A stretch of 64,000 nt of DNA from assembly GCF_019737615.1 (NCBI RefSeq), contig NZ_JAHKKS010000006.1, forward strand, positions 1 to 64,000, in the 5' to 3' direction. This document shows, one piece after another, positions 1 through 8,983 of this stretch; position 1 is the stretch's first letter, and each line of letters begins with the position of its first letter. The stretch comes from Sphingobium xanthum. GTDB lineage: Bacteria > Pseudomonadota > Alphaproteobacteria > Sphingomonadales > Sphingomonadaceae. Below the pieces are notes generated by a model. That model had not been told where the DNA came from. It searched no databases and saw nothing but the letters and a program-made list of their open reading frames with translations. The position numbers were made by a program, and so were the translations under genes.

Positions 1-231
1 GCACGCCCCTTCGTGCTAGCATCGTCACATGGCATCGTCATAGCATCAGCCGCCCCGGTCCGGATCAGAGGGCGGAAACTCGACGCTGATCAGCGGCCGC
101 GCAAGGTGCCAGCAGGACACCGCTTACATAATCGCCGTGCCATCGCGCGAGCGCTCTGCCAGATTCTGCTGCACGAACGTTCGATCAGCGTCAGCGAGAT
201 CGATTTTGCGGACTCCAACATCGCCTGGTGA

Positions 232-483
232 CAAGGCGCCGGACCGCGGCGACGCACCGACTGCATCGTCATCTATGATTGCGTCTATGGGGGACTTCGG
301 CTCACAGAAAGCCTGTTCGCCCAATTCCCCTATTATCTCGAGCGGCTCGCCCGGGCCGGTGCTCTGATCGGCAGCGAGGCCATGTTGTCCGGCGCGATGG
401 TGGATCGTCTCGCAGCCTGGTTCCGCTATCTCTCTCTCTCTCTCTCTCTCTCCGAAGGCCTTCGCCGGTCCATTTGTCGGTGA
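232..483 (+). pseudogene. Unidentified coding-like remnant containing a (TC)12 tract
   Basis: One reading frame is open between a TGA at 229 and a TGA at 481. It reads like a genuine protein around 265-428, with segments such as YDCVYGGLRLTE and MVDRLAAWFRYL. No start codon with a ribosome binding site is visible, and the frame ends 30 bp after a (TC)12 dinucleotide run (429-452) that turns into a Leu-Ser repeat. I read it as the tail of a broken gene. I do not recognise the family; a helicase-like origin is possible but unproven. Confidence 0.3.
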
Positions 484-1061
484 GCACGTGCTGGTTGAAG
501 CAAGGTTCGAACGGCCGGCACGATTTGAGATTTGTTGGATCTTCCCGATCGTGCAACGGAGCGCCCCGATCGCCCGCAACGCCGCTGGGTCACATTTTCG
601 CGGCGCTCAGCGACGCCGTGAGTGCCTCGAACGCGGCAGGCGTTGGTCCGCGCTCGAACAGGTCTTGGGCCTCACTTCGAGGGCGCGGAAGCGGTTCGCT
701 AGTCGATCTGCCGACCGCGATGGACACGCGAAGCAAATCTTGCGCGAGCCCAGTCGTGCGTTCGGCGACCTTTTGACAGCTTGGGGCAGGCAGGCGCGAC
801 CACCCTGATGGCTCCCTGATCAATCTTTTGAAACACTTATATCAAGACTAACCGATGAATTACGCTCATCAGAATTGCACTGCACGTGTGCGACAAGCTT
901 TGCGGGAGGTGATCCGCGCTGTCAGAACGCTCCGACCGCCTGTCGGACGCAGCCTCGCAACCAGATGCGCTGGATCCGCGTCCATCCGTGGATGCCAGAG
1001 CAGCATCAGGCCGTGGAGGCCTGCCTCGAGCAATAAGGCCGTTAGCACTTCATAGGCCGGA
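484..1061. other. Stretch without a supportable gene
   Basis: About 580 bp before the end of the ArsR gene. Short open frames exist on both strands, but none combines a ribosome binding site, a plausible start and a recognisable protein. The minus-strand frame just downstream of arsR (about 960-1055) looks weakly protein-like. The stretch is probably degraded sequence left by rearrangement. Confidence 0.4.
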
Positions 1062-1385
1062 CTAACGTTTCGCTGTCATTTCGTTGAAGCGGTCGCACAT
1101 GAACTCCATCAGTGCTTCCACATGGGAATTGGTGAGGCGATAAAAAATCGTCTGGGCCTCACGGCGCGTCTGCAAGACGCCGCCTTCACGCATCTTCGCT
1201 AGATGTTGGGAAACGCTCGATTGCGACAGTCCGCACAGATCAACGAGTTCCCCGACCGACGCCTCGCCCTCGCGCAGGCGGCAGAGCAGAAGCAGGCGCT
1301 GCTCATTGGCGACCAGCTTGAGCAGACCCGCGACTTCAGTCGCGCGCTCGCACAGGAGGCTGAATTTCATGTCCGCCATCTTCAT
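1062..1385 (-). CDS. ArsR-family repressor, probable persulfide sensor (SqrR/BigR-like)
   Basis: A 107-residue winged-helix repressor with the typical ArsR recognition region (GLSQSSVSQHLAKMREGGV, residues 52-70). Cysteines lie at residues 12, 35, 51 and 97. C35 (in LLLLCRL) and C97 (in EFMCDRF) sit where SqrR and BigR carry the cysteine pair that forms a tetrasulfide with reactive sulfur species. Metal-sensing ArsR motifs (CxC near helix 3) are absent. The start overlaps the stop of the RND pump gene by ATGA, so it is translated last in the rhodanese-RND operon. It probably represses that operon and the divergent flavoprotein operon. Fold is certain; ligand is inferred from cysteine positions and neighbours. 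Confidence 0.85.
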   Translation of the reverse strand: MKMADMKFSLLCERATEVAGLLKLVANEQRLLLLCRLREGEASVGELVDLCGLSQSSVSQHLAKMREGGVLQTRREAQTIFYRLTNSHVEALMEFMCDRFNEMTAKR

Positions 1386-4300
1386 TGTGTCACAGGCCTC
1401 CTGTCGTCCTTCAACACGACATAAATTGCCGGAATAACCAGAACGGTCAGCAGCGTCGAGGACGCAAGCCCGAAGAGCAGCGAAATCGCCAGCCCCTGAA
1501 AGATCGGATCGGTCAGGATGACGGCCGCGCCGATCATGGCCGCCGCGGCGGTCAGGGCGATCGGCTTGACGCGGATCGTGCCCGCCTCGATCAGCACATC
1601 GCGCAGCGGCTTGCCCGGTTCCGCGCTGTGGCGGATGAAATCGACCAGCAGGATCGAGTTGCGCACGATGATCCCGGCCAACGCGATGAAGCCGATCATC
1701 GAGGTCGCGGTGAACGGCGCGCGGAACAGCATATGGCCAATGACGATGCCGACCAGCGTGAGCGGCACCGGCGTCAGGATGACCAGCGGAAGCTTGAAGC
1801 TGCGGAACTGGGCGACCACCAGAATGTAGATGCCGAGCAGCGCGACCATGAAGGCGCCGCCCATGTCGCGGAATGTCACCCAGGTAATTTCCCATTCGCC
1901 GTCCCACAGCATGCTCGGCGTCGCTTCATCTTCCGGCTGGCCGTTGAGGCGGATCTGCGGCTTCACGAGACCTTTGGCGGCCCAGTCATGATCGTCGACC
2001 GCCCGGTCGACCGCGAGCATGCCGTAGATCGGCGCCTCATAAGCGCCGGCAAGCTCGGCCGTAACCATGTCGGCAGAACGGCCGTCGCGGCGGAAGATGG
2101 CGCGGCTGCCGGCCTCGGTGCGCGCATCGACCACGGTGCCGAGATCGATGAGTTGGCCGGTCGGCGTCTGCGCGACGGGCGTCGCGGAGAGCGCCTGCGT
2201 CCAGCTACGATCCTTCTGCGCGAGCGCGACGGTGATCGGCAGGGGCGTGCGCCCGTCGCCGCGCGGCGCATAGCCGACCGTCTGGTTGCCCATCAGCATG
2301 CCAATACTGTCCGAAAGCTGGCGCTCGGAAAGGCCGTAATAATCGACGCGGTCACGCAATGGCACGAGGCGCAGGCGAGGGCGCGCCTCGCCGAAGCTGT
2401 TGTCTACATCCACGATGAACGGTACCGACCTGAAGATTTTTTCCAGCTCGGCGGCCGTCTTCTGGCGCGTCGCGGCATCGGGGCCATAGACCTCGGCGAG
2501 CAAGGTGGCGAGGACGGGCGGGCCGGGCGGCGTCTCGACCACCTTGACCGAGGCGGTCGCGGGGAGCCCGAGCGCCTTGAGGCGCTCGCGCAGATCGAGC
2601 GCGATCTGATGGCTGGAGCGGCTGCGCTCGCCCTTGGGCAGCAGCGTCACCATGACGTCGCCCTGCTCGGGTTGCGACCGCAGGAAATAGTGGCGGACAA
2701 GACCGTTGAAGTTGAATGGCGCCGAGGTGCCGACATAGACTTCCATGGCGGTCGCCTCGGGCAACTGGCGGGCAATGGCGGCGACGCCTTCCAGCACGCG
2801 GCTGGTATTTTCGAGCGAGGTGCCTTCCGGCATGTCGACGACAACCTGCACTTCCGACTTGTTGTCGAAAGGCAGCAGCTTCACCGTCACCGCCTTGAAG
2901 TAGAACATCGAGCAGGCGACCAGCGTCGCGATGCCGACGCCGATCAGGAAGCGCCAGGCGGACTTGCGGGTGTCGATCACGCGATGCGCGACCCTGGCAT
3001 AGAGCCGGCCGAGCTTGCCGCCGCTCTCGTCATGACCATGGCCATGCGGGAGCGTCTGCCGCGCGAAGCGGATCATCAGCCAGGGCGCGAGCACGACGGC
3101 GACGAAGAAGGAGAAGATCATTGCCGCCGAGGCGTTGACCGGGATCGGCGCCATATATGGACCCATCAGCCCCGAGACGAACAACATGGGCAGCAGGGCT
3201 GCGACCACGGTCAGCGTCGCGACGACCGTGGGGTTGCCGACCTCCGTGACGGCCTCGATCGCGGCCTGCGTCCGCGTCCGCCCGTCGCTCATCGCCCAGT
3301 GGCGGGCGATATTCTCGATCATGACGATGGCGTCGTCGACGAGGATGCCGATCGAGAAAATGAGCGCGAACAGGCTGACGCGGTTGATGGTGTAGCCCAT
3401 CAGGTTCGAGGCGAACATAGTGAGCAGGATTGTCGTCGGGATGACCACGGCGGTCACGCCCGCCTCACGCCAGCCGATGGCGAAGCCGATCAGTACGACG
3501 ATGGAGACAGTCGCGAGGCCGAGATGGAAGAGCAGCTCATTGGCTTTCTCGTTCGCGGTCTCGCCATAATTGCGGGTGACGGCGACGGTCACGCCGGCCG
3601 GGATCAGCTTGCCCTTGAGGCTTTCGACCCGCTCGAGGATCGCGTCCGAGACGACGACGGCATTGGCGCCCGCGCGCTTGGCGATGGCAATGCTGACGGC
3701 CGGCGCGCTGCTCCAGCGCTCGCCGGTCTTCGCCCAGCGCCAGGCACGCGCCTGATCCTCGCGCGGTCCCTGCGTGACGGTGGCGACATCGCGGAGATAG
3801 ACGGGCGCGCCGCTCGCCGAGCGCACCGTCAGCAGGCCCACTTCCTGAGCGGAGGAGAGTGTACGGCCGGCCGTGACGGCGACCGCCTTGCCATCCTTGC
3901 GGATATTGCCGAGAGGAAAGCTGCGATTGGCCTGGCTCGCCGCGTCGATCACGCTGCTGAGCGGGACGCCATATTGGCGCAGCTTCGCGGGATCGGGCGC
4001 GATGCGGATCTCCTCGGGGCGGCCACCCACGAGGAAGGTCAGGCCGACATTGTCGACCTTAGCGATCTCGGTGCGCAGCCGGGCGGCCAACGCATAGAGG
4101 CTGGCATCGTTCCACTGGCCGGCCGAACCCGGCTTCGGCGTCAGCGTCAGGACGACCGCCGGCACGTCGTTGATGCCGCGCACCGTGATCTTAGGGTCGG
4201 GAATGCCGACCGGCTTCCTGTCCCAGTTGGCGCGCAGCTTCTCCTCGACCCGGATGGCGGCCTCTTCCGGATTCGATCCGATCAGGAAGCGCGCCGTGAC

Positions 4301-4585
4301 CATCACGCCGTCATCCTGTGCCTGGGTATAGACATGCTCCACGCCGTCGATGCTCTTGACGATCGTCTCGAGCGGGATGCCGACCAGTTCGGTCGCGTCC
4401 GCCGCGTTCATCCCCGGCGCCATCACCTGGATGTCGACCATCGGCACGCTGATCTGCGGCTCCTCCTCACGGGGGATGGAGAAGAGAGCCAGTAGACCAA
4501 CGGCCAACGCCGCCAACAGAAAGAGCGGCGTCAGGGGGGAAGCGATGGTGGCGCGGGTCAGCCGCCCGGAAATGCCGAGATTCAT
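1382..4585 (-). CDS. RND efflux pump inner-membrane subunit (AcrB/HAE1-like)
   Basis: A 1067-residue RND permease, full length for the family. It starts with a transmembrane helix after residue 12 and has the two large periplasmic loops. TM4 carries the proton-relay pair in GILVDDAIVMIENIARH, and a second transmembrane block fills the C terminus. It should use the proton gradient to drive a substrate through the adaptor encoded just upstream and a TolC-type channel. A TolC-family gene lies in the divergent operon (7577-8827). Its start overlaps the adaptor stop by ATGA and its stop overlaps the ArsR start by ATGA, so three genes are translationally coupled. The substrate is unknown; the sulfur-related neighbours suggest a sulfur compound or a toxic product of sulfide metabolism. 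Confidence 0.92.
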   Translation of the reverse strand: MNLGISGRLTRATIASPLTPLFLLAALAVGLLALFSIPREEEPQISVPMVDIQVMAPGMNAADATELVGIPLETIVKSIDGVEHVYTQAQDDGVMVTARFLIGSNPEEAAIRVEEKLRANWDRKPVGIPDPKITVRGINDVPAVVLTLTPKPGSAGQWNDASLYALAARLRTEIAKVDNVGLTFLVGGRPEEIRIAPDPAKLRQYGVPLSSVIDAASQANRSFPLGNIRKDGKAVAVTAGRTLSSAQEVGLLTVRSASGAPVYLRDVATVTQGPREDQARAWRWAKTGERWSSAPAVSIAIAKRAGANAVVVSDAILERVESLKGKLIPAGVTVAVTRNYGETANEKANELLFHLGLATVSIVVLIGFAIGWREAGVTAVVIPTTILLTMFASNLMGYTINRVSLFALIFSIGILVDDAIVMIENIARHWAMSDGRTRTQAAIEAVTEVGNPTVVATLTVVAALLPMLFVSGLMGPYMAPIPVNASAAMIFSFFVAVVLAPWLMIRFARQTLPHGHGHDESGGKLGRLYARVAHRVIDTRKSAWRFLIGVGIATLVACSMFYFKAVTVKLLPFDNKSEVQVVVDMPEGTSLENTSRVLEGVAAIARQLPEATAMEVYVGTSAPFNFNGLVRHYFLRSQPEQGDVMVTLLPKGERSRSSHQIALDLRERLKALGLPATASVKVVETPPGPPVLATLLAEVYGPDAATRQKTAAELEKIFRSVPFIVDVDNSFGEARPRLRLVPLRDRVDYYGLSERQLSDSIGMLMGNQTVGYAPRGDGRTPLPITVALAQKDRSWTQALSATPVAQTPTGQLIDLGTVVDARTEAGSRAIFRRDGRSADMVTAELAGAYEAPIYGMLAVDRAVDDHDWAAKGLVKPQIRLNGQPEDEATPSMLWDGEWEITWVTFRDMGGAFMVALLGIYILVVAQFRSFKLPLVILTPVPLTLVGIVIGHMLFRAPFTATSMIGFIALAGIIVRNSILLVDFIRHSAEPGKPLRDVLIEAGTIRVKPIALTAAAAMIGAAVILTDPIFQGLAISLLFGLASSTLLTVLVIPAIYVVLKDDRRPVTQ

Positions 4586-5625
4586 TTCGCGGACGCCCTG
4601 GCGACGGCAGACGGGGCGAACAGCGTGTCGCCCGCCGCGACGCCGCTCAATATCTCGACCCTGGCCGGATCATCCGCCGGCGCGATCTGCACCGGCACCG
4701 TGCTGAGCGTCTTGTCGTTCCCGACGACCTGCACCTGATCGATACCATAATGCGTCGTGACGAAACGGCGCGGCACCACCAGCGCCTTGCGTGTGCCGAC
4801 GGAAACCGCAGCGCCGACCCGCCGGCCCACGAAATCGGTGGTGAGGCCCGGAAGCGTGGCGTCGACACGGATCTGTCCGCCGCTGATGTCGGGATAGACC
4901 TGCACGACGCTGCCCACACGCGCGCCGGAATAGGCCGCGTCGATCACCAGCACGCGCGAGCCGACATGGACCGCGCCGGCCGCGGATTCAGGCAGCATGA
5001 GGCGCAGAACCGGCGGCCCGGCGGTTACAGTCGCGATCGACATGCCGGGCGCCACCACCGAGCCAGACGGAATGTCGGCCCGCAACACCCGGCCGTTTGC
5101 CGGGGCCAGCACGGCGCCTTGCCCGGCCACGCTGGCGCTTGCACTCCGCTGGGCCTGGGCAGCGGCGACCTGCGCATTGGCCGCCCTCGTAGCGGCGACC
5201 GCCTGATCCAGGCGCGCCCTGGCATAGACGCCATGATTGTAGAGGTCCCGAATGCGGGTGAGATCGCCGTTGGCGCGGGCAGCTTCGGCCTGCGCCGCTG
5301 CAACCTGCGAGCCATAGGCATTGATCTCATAGCCGAGCCGCGCATCGACGATCATGCCGATGCGCTGGCCTTTGACAACAATGTCCCCCGCGCGGACGGA
5401 GAGGTTAGTGAGCGTACCGGGGATGCGCGCGAGCGCCTCCGCCTGGTCGCGGGTCGCGATCTCGGCGCCTACCGCCTTCATATCGGCAATGTCGCTCTGG
5501 GCGAGGCGCAGCGTCTCGCCCGCCGGCAGGCCGGCCACCCGCTGCTCGTGAGCCGGCTCGCTGCTGCATGCCGACAGCGCCAGCAACGCGCCACAAAGCC
5601 AGTAAGCTTTCGGTCCCTTCGCCAT
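4582..5625 (-). CDS. RND membrane-fusion (adaptor) lipoprotein
   Basis: A periplasmic adaptor of the HlyD/AcrA type, 347 residues from the preferred start. The N terminus has a lipoprotein signal with lipobox LSAC (C20). A lipoyl/biotinyl-like half motif (VRAGDIVVKGQRIGMI) comes next, then an alpha-helical hairpin rich in Ala and Gln, then beta-barrel domains. I prefer the ATG at 5625 because GGGGG lies 8 bp before it; an in-frame ATG at 5640 (MGERV) has a poorer site. It links the RND pump to the outer-membrane channel. The gene sits 24 bp after the rhodanese gene and overlaps the pump gene. Confidence 0.88.
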   Translation of the reverse strand: MAKGPKAYWLCGALLALSACSSEPAHEQRVAGLPAGETLRLAQSDIADMKAVGAEIATRDQAEALARIPGTLTNLSVRAGDIVVKGQRIGMIVDARLGYEINAYGSQVAAAQAEAARANGDLTRIRDLYNHGVYARARLDQAVAATRAANAQVAAAQAQRSASASVAGQGAVLAPANGRVLRADIPSGSVVAPGMSIATVTAGPPVLRLMLPESAAGAVHVGSRVLVIDAAYSGARVGSVVQVYPDISGGQIRVDATLPGLTTDFVGRRVGAAVSVGTRKALVVPRRFVTTHYGIDQVQVVGNDKTLSTVPVQIAPADDPARVEILSGVAAGDTLFAPSAVARASAK

Positions 5626-5649
5626 CACCCGTTCCCCCATTTGGCCGCT

Positions 5650-5988
5650 TCAGCCAGTCACCACAGGCAGGCCGGCGGCTTTCCACGCCCCGATGCCGCC
5701 GGCGAGATGCGTGTCGATGGCCGATTGTGCCTCACCGCATTTCTCGAGCGCGATCCCCGATCGCTTGCCGCCCGCGCATTGCAGCACGACTGTCCGACCC
5801 TGTGCATCCGGAACATTACGAGGTGAAAAGCCCGACAGAGGGAGGTTTATAGCCCCGACGATGTGTCCCGCTGCGAACTCTTCGGGTTCGCGCACATCGA
5901 CGAGGAGCACCGAGCCCTGCTGCAGCATGACGTTGAGTTCCGCCGGGTCGATCTCACGATGGGTTCTGGCTTTTCCGAATCCGAACAT
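5650..5988 (-). CDS. Single-domain rhodanese (sulfurtransferase)
   Basis: A 112-residue rhodanese domain with the typical N-terminal VDVREPEEFAAGHI segment and an active-site loop CAGGKRSG with catalytic C71. It should carry persulfide sulfur between the flavoprotein and acceptors in the cytoplasm. The start at 5988 is chosen because AGGAGG lies 7 bp upstream; the longer frame from 6030 would begin inside the promoter. First gene of the rhodanese-adaptor-pump-ArsR operon. Divergent from the SQR-like gene, as expected for a sulfide detoxification locus. Confidence 0.9.
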   Translation of the reverse strand: MFGFGKARTHREIDPAELNVMLQQGSVLLVDVREPEEFAAGHIVGAINLPLSGFSPRNVPDAQGRTVVLQCAGGKRSGIALEKCGEAQSAIDTHLAGGIGAWKAAGLPVVTG

Positions 5989-6007
5989 GACTGCCTCCTG
6001 CAAATTG

Positions 6008-6060
6008 CAGTTGCATATATCGTTGATCACTTATATTAGTCAATGACGATTAAAGAGATG
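6008..6060. promoter_or_regulatory. Divergent promoter region of the two sulfur operons
   Basis: The minus-strand promoter is clear: -35 TTGACT (6043-6038), a 17-bp spacer, and -10 ATATAT (6020-6015). The region is AT-rich with imperfect dyads (for example ATCGTTGA near 6019 against TCAATGACGAT at 6041), where an ArsR dimer could bind both operons. For the plus strand, TTGCAT (6011) and TATATT (6032) are possible elements, but their 15-bp spacing is short. Confidence 0.55.
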
Positions 6061-6071
6061 GAGCTGGGGCG

Positions 6072-7352
6072 ATGGGTAAGCCGAAAATCATAGTTCTGGG
6101 CGCGGGGCTGGGCGGAACAATCGCCGCCTACGAAATCAAGGCTGCGGTCAAGGACAAGGCCGAGGTCATGACGGTGTCCGACTCAGAGACGTATAGTTTT
6201 GTTCCTTCCAATCCCTGGGTCGCCGTGCGCTGGCGCGAGCCAGAGGCGATCCAGGTCCATCTGCCGCCCGTCTTTGCCAAGAAGAAGATCGGTTTCACCG
6301 CTGTCGGCGCCAAGCGCGTCCATCCAGTCGAGAAACGCATCGAACTGAACGATGGCACGTTCATCGATTATGACTATCTGGTGATCGCCACCGGCCCTGA
6401 TCTCGCTTTCGACGAGATCGACGGCCTCGGCCCCCATGGCGGCCACACTGTTTCCGTCTGCCAGACGGCGCACGCCGTAGCGGCTGCCGACCAGTTCGAC
6501 GCCTTCTGTGGCAATCCCGGACCCATCGTCGTCGGCGCGGTGCAGGCCGCATCCTGCTTCGGTCCCGCCTATGAGTTCGCGCTGATCCTCGACACCGAAC
6601 TGCGCAAGCGCAAGATCCGCGACAAGGTGCCGATGACCTTCGTTACCTCCGAGCCCTATATCGGCCATCTCGGCCTCGACGGCGTCGGCGATACTAAAGG
6701 TCTGCTCGAGAGCGAGATGCGCAACCGCCACATCAAGTGGATCACCAATGCCAAGGTTGCGAAGGTCGATCCCGGCGTCATGCATGTCGAGGAAGTGGGC
6801 GAGGATGGCGCGGTCAAGAGAACGCACGACCTCCCGTTCGGCTTCTCGATGATGCTGCCGGCCTTTCGCGGCGTGCCTGCCGTGCGCGGCATCGAGGGGC
6901 TCACCAATCCGCGCGGCTTCATCATCGTCGACAAGCATCAGCGCAATCCCGCTTTCCCGGACATTTTCGCGCTGGGCGTCTGTGTCGCCATCCCGCCGAC
7001 CGGCCCGACGCCGGTGCCGGTCGGCGTGCCCAAGACCGGCTTCATGATCGAATCCATGGTCACCGCGATCGCCGCCAATCTCGGCGCCATCGTCGAGGGC
7101 CGGGACGCGAACGCCGAGGCGACCTGGAACGCGGTCTGCCTCGCCGACTTCGGCGACGGCGGCGTCGCCTTCGTCGCCCAGCCGCAGATTCCGCCGCGCA
7201 ACGTCAACTGGTCGGCCAGCGGCAAATGGGTCCATCTGGCCAAGATCGGCTTCGAGAAATATTTCCTGCGCAAAGTCCGCAAGGGCGAGAGCGAGCCCTT
7301 CTACGAGAAGCTGGCCCTGCATGTGATGGGCATCCGCAAGCTGCGTCTTTGA
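6072..7352 (+). CDS. Sulfide:quinone oxidoreductase-like FAD protein
   Basis: A 426-residue flavoprotein of the NAD(P)H dehydrogenase/SQR superfamily. The FAD-binding motif is GAGLGGTIAAYEI (residues 10-22) and a second dinucleotide-fold strand is DYLVIATGPD (101-110). Cysteines C130, C162 and C304 lie near the positions of the redox-active cysteines of SQR. The segment around C304 (FALGVCVAIPP) and a PVPVGVPKTG stretch fit the quinone-side half. No signal peptide; the C-terminal helical region (WVHLAKIGFEKYFL) could attach it to the membrane. Likely oxidises sulfide to polysulfide and passes electrons to quinone. First gene of a three-gene operon. The family is firm; the exact SQR type is not. 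Confidence 0.85.
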   Translation: MGKPKIIVLGAGLGGTIAAYEIKAAVKDKAEVMTVSDSETYSFVPSNPWVAVRWREPEAIQVHLPPVFAKKKIGFTAVGAKRVHPVEKRIELNDGTFIDYDYLVIATGPDLAFDEIDGLGPHGGHTVSVCQTAHAVAAADQFDAFCGNPGPIVVGAVQAASCFGPAYEFALILDTELRKRKIRDKVPMTFVTSEPYIGHLGLDGVGDTKGLLESEMRNRHIKWITNAKVAKVDPGVMHVEEVGEDGAVKRTHDLPFGFSMMLPAFRGVPAVRGIEGLTNPRGFIIVDKHQRNPAFPDIFALGVCVAIPPTGPTPVPVGVPKTGFMIESMVTAIAANLGAIVEGRDANAEATWNAVCLADFGDGGVAFVAQPQIPPRNVNWSASGKWVHLAKIGFEKYFLRKVRKGESEPFYEKLALHVMGIRKLRL

Positions 7353-7376
7353 CCGGCAAACCCAGGAGAAACTGCC

Positions 7377-7580
7377 ATGAATATCGATCGTGCCGTCCTC
7401 ATGTTCGCCGGGTTCGTCGTGCTGCTCGGCATCACGCTGTCGTTCACCGTCCATCCCTGGTGGATCGCGCTGTCGGCCTTTGCCGGGCTCAACATGATCC
7501 AGGCAGGCATCACCGGCTTCTGTCCGGCGGCGATGATCTTCAGAGCGCTGGGCGTGCGCCCCGGAAACGCCTTCAAATGA
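7377..7580 (+). CDS. DUF2892 (YgaP-like) small inner-membrane protein
   Basis: A 67-residue protein with two hydrophobic segments (about 6-24 and 29-46) and the family segment GFCPAAMIFRALGV near the C terminus, which includes one Cys. DUF2892 domains are often fused to or encoded beside rhodaneses (as in YgaP), which fits this locus. It lies 24 bp after the flavoprotein, with AGGAG before the ATG, and its stop overlaps the start of the TolC-like gene by ATGA. The exact role is unknown; it may anchor sulfur transfer at the membrane. Confidence 0.85.
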   Translation: MNIDRAVLMFAGFVVLLGITLSFTVHPWWIALSAFAGLNMIQAGITGFCPAAMIFRALGVRPGNAFK

Positions 7581-8827
7581 CGCCTCGCCGGCTGCTTGCG
7601 ATTGGTCTGCTCGCCAGCGTCGCCCTGCCCACACAGGCGACGACGCTCGACGAGGCGATTGCCGCGGCGATGACGCATGCGCCCGAGATCGCGGTGGCCC
7701 GCGCGGACAGCGACACGGCCGCGGCGCGCGTGCGCGAAGCGAAGGCCGGCGGACTGCCGACCGCTACCCTGACGGGGACGGTCGGCATCGGCCGTCTAGA
7801 TCCGCAGAATTTCTTCGGCCTCGGCGCGGCCAATGTGACGCCCCGCGCGGCGCAGGTGACGATCGAGCAGCCCCTCTATGCCGGCGGGCGCGTCAGCGCC
7901 GGCATCGCTCAAGCGAACGCCGGCAGGGATGCCGCCCGTGCCGGTGAAAGCGCGACGCGAAGCCAGATGGTTGCCACCGTAGCGCAGGCCTTTGGCGATG
8001 TGCTGACCAGCCGTCGCCTCGTCGCGCTCGACAAGGAACTGCTCGCCCAGGTGCAGGAGATCGAGCGACAGGCCCGGCTGCGCTACAAGGCCGGCGAGAG
8101 TCCCAGCACCGATGTCGCGCAGGCATCCGCACGGCTTGCGGAAGCCGAGGCGAGCCTCGCCCAGGCACAGGGATTTGCGGTCGCGGCCGATGCCCGCTTC
8201 TCGAATCTGACCGGCCTTGCGCCGGACGATCTCGAACCGCTCCCCGCCAATCCCGAAGTTCCCGCGACGCTGGACGAGGCAAGGGATGCCGCCCTCCGGC
8301 ACAATCCCTGGCTGGCGGAAGCGGATGCCGGTCTGCGGGCGGCGCGAGCCGCGGCGCGCGGCGCGCGGGCGGAGCGGTTGCCGACGGTCGGCGCGTTCGC
8401 CGAAGGGGCAATGGTCAGGGACCAATTCTTCCCGGACTATCGGGCGGACAGCGCGACTGTCGGCGTCCGCGCGCGCTGGCAACTCTTCAATGCCGGCGCG
8501 TCGGCCAGGGTGGCCGGGAGCGACAGCGCCGTCCACGCCGCCGAGGCGCGGTTCGAGGCCATGCGGAGCCAGGTGGAGGAACAGGTCATCGGGGCGTTCC
8601 AGGCCGTTCAGACCGCTTTGCTGGTCGAGACGGCATCGATCCGGCAGGCCGAAGCCGCGGGACAGGCGCGGGACAGTGTCGCGCATGAAGTGCGTGTCGG
8701 CCTGAAGCCCCAACTCGATCTCCTGAACGCAGAGCGCGAAGCGACCGGCGCCTCCGCCGCGCTCGCCAAGGCCCAGGTCGACAGGATCGTCGCGGCCTAC
8801 CGGCTGCTGAGCCTCATCGGCCGATAG
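7577..8827 (+). CDS. TolC-family outer-membrane efflux channel
   Basis: A 416-residue outer-membrane factor with a signal peptide (about residues 1-21, ending TQA), two OEP repeats and long heptad-like helices such as VAQAFGDVLTSRRLVALDKE and a second set after residue 230. It should form the trimeric exit duct for the RND pump encoded divergently at 1382-5625; no other pump lies next to it. It overlaps the DUF2892 gene by ATGA. Placing the channel in the SQR operon and the pump in the opposite operon suggests both are co-induced. Confidence 0.88.
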   Translation: MTPRRLLAIGLLASVALPTQATTLDEAIAAAMTHAPEIAVARADSDTAAARVREAKAGGLPTATLTGTVGIGRLDPQNFFGLGAANVTPRAAQVTIEQPLYAGGRVSAGIAQANAGRDAARAGESATRSQMVATVAQAFGDVLTSRRLVALDKELLAQVQEIERQARLRYKAGESPSTDVAQASARLAEAEASLAQAQGFAVAADARFSNLTGLAPDDLEPLPANPEVPATLDEARDAALRHNPWLAEADAGLRAARAAARGARAERLPTVGAFAEGAMVRDQFFPDYRADSATVGVRARWQLFNAGASARVAGSDSAVHAAEARFEAMRSQVEEQVIGAFQAVQTALLVETASIRQAEAAGQARDSVAHEVRVGLKPQLDLLNAEREATGASAALAKAQVDRIVAAYRLLSLIGR

Positions 8828-8851
8828 ACAAGCAAGGGAAAGAAGGACGCC

Positions 8852-8983
8852 ATGCACGAGGATTGGCCGGAAATGGCCCGCGAGCTCAGTACTGCGATCA
8901 CGGAGGTGCGGCTCGGCGCGCCGGAGGCGATGAAATCCTTCGTTCGCGGCGAACATGTCGGGACGCGCCCCGAACCCGGCTAG
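8852..8983 (+). pseudogene. Truncated carboxymuconolactone decarboxylase/AhpD-like gene
   Basis: A 43-codon frame with a good AAGGA site. Its first 29 residues (MHEDWPEMAREL through GAPEAMKSF) read like the N terminus of an AhpD/CMD-family protein; the family's CxxC core never appears. After MKSF the frame runs into sequence that is coding-like on the opposite strand, then stops. Its place as fourth gene of the sulfur operon suggests a functional CMD gene was cut by a deletion. Family assignment from so short a fragment is tentative. Confidence 0.5.

Noticed and set aside
1385..4495. A plus-strand frame of about 1036 codons opposite the RND pump gene
   Set aside because: It is an antisense shadow caused by high third-position G+C. 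The protein is Arg/Asp/His-rich and low complexity, while the minus-strand frame is a full RND pump with all motifs.
6183..7634. A 483-codon minus-strand frame opposite the SQR-like gene
   Set aside because: Same shadow effect. The plus-strand flavoprotein has FAD motifs and redox cysteines, whereas the opposite frame has none and no ribosome binding site.
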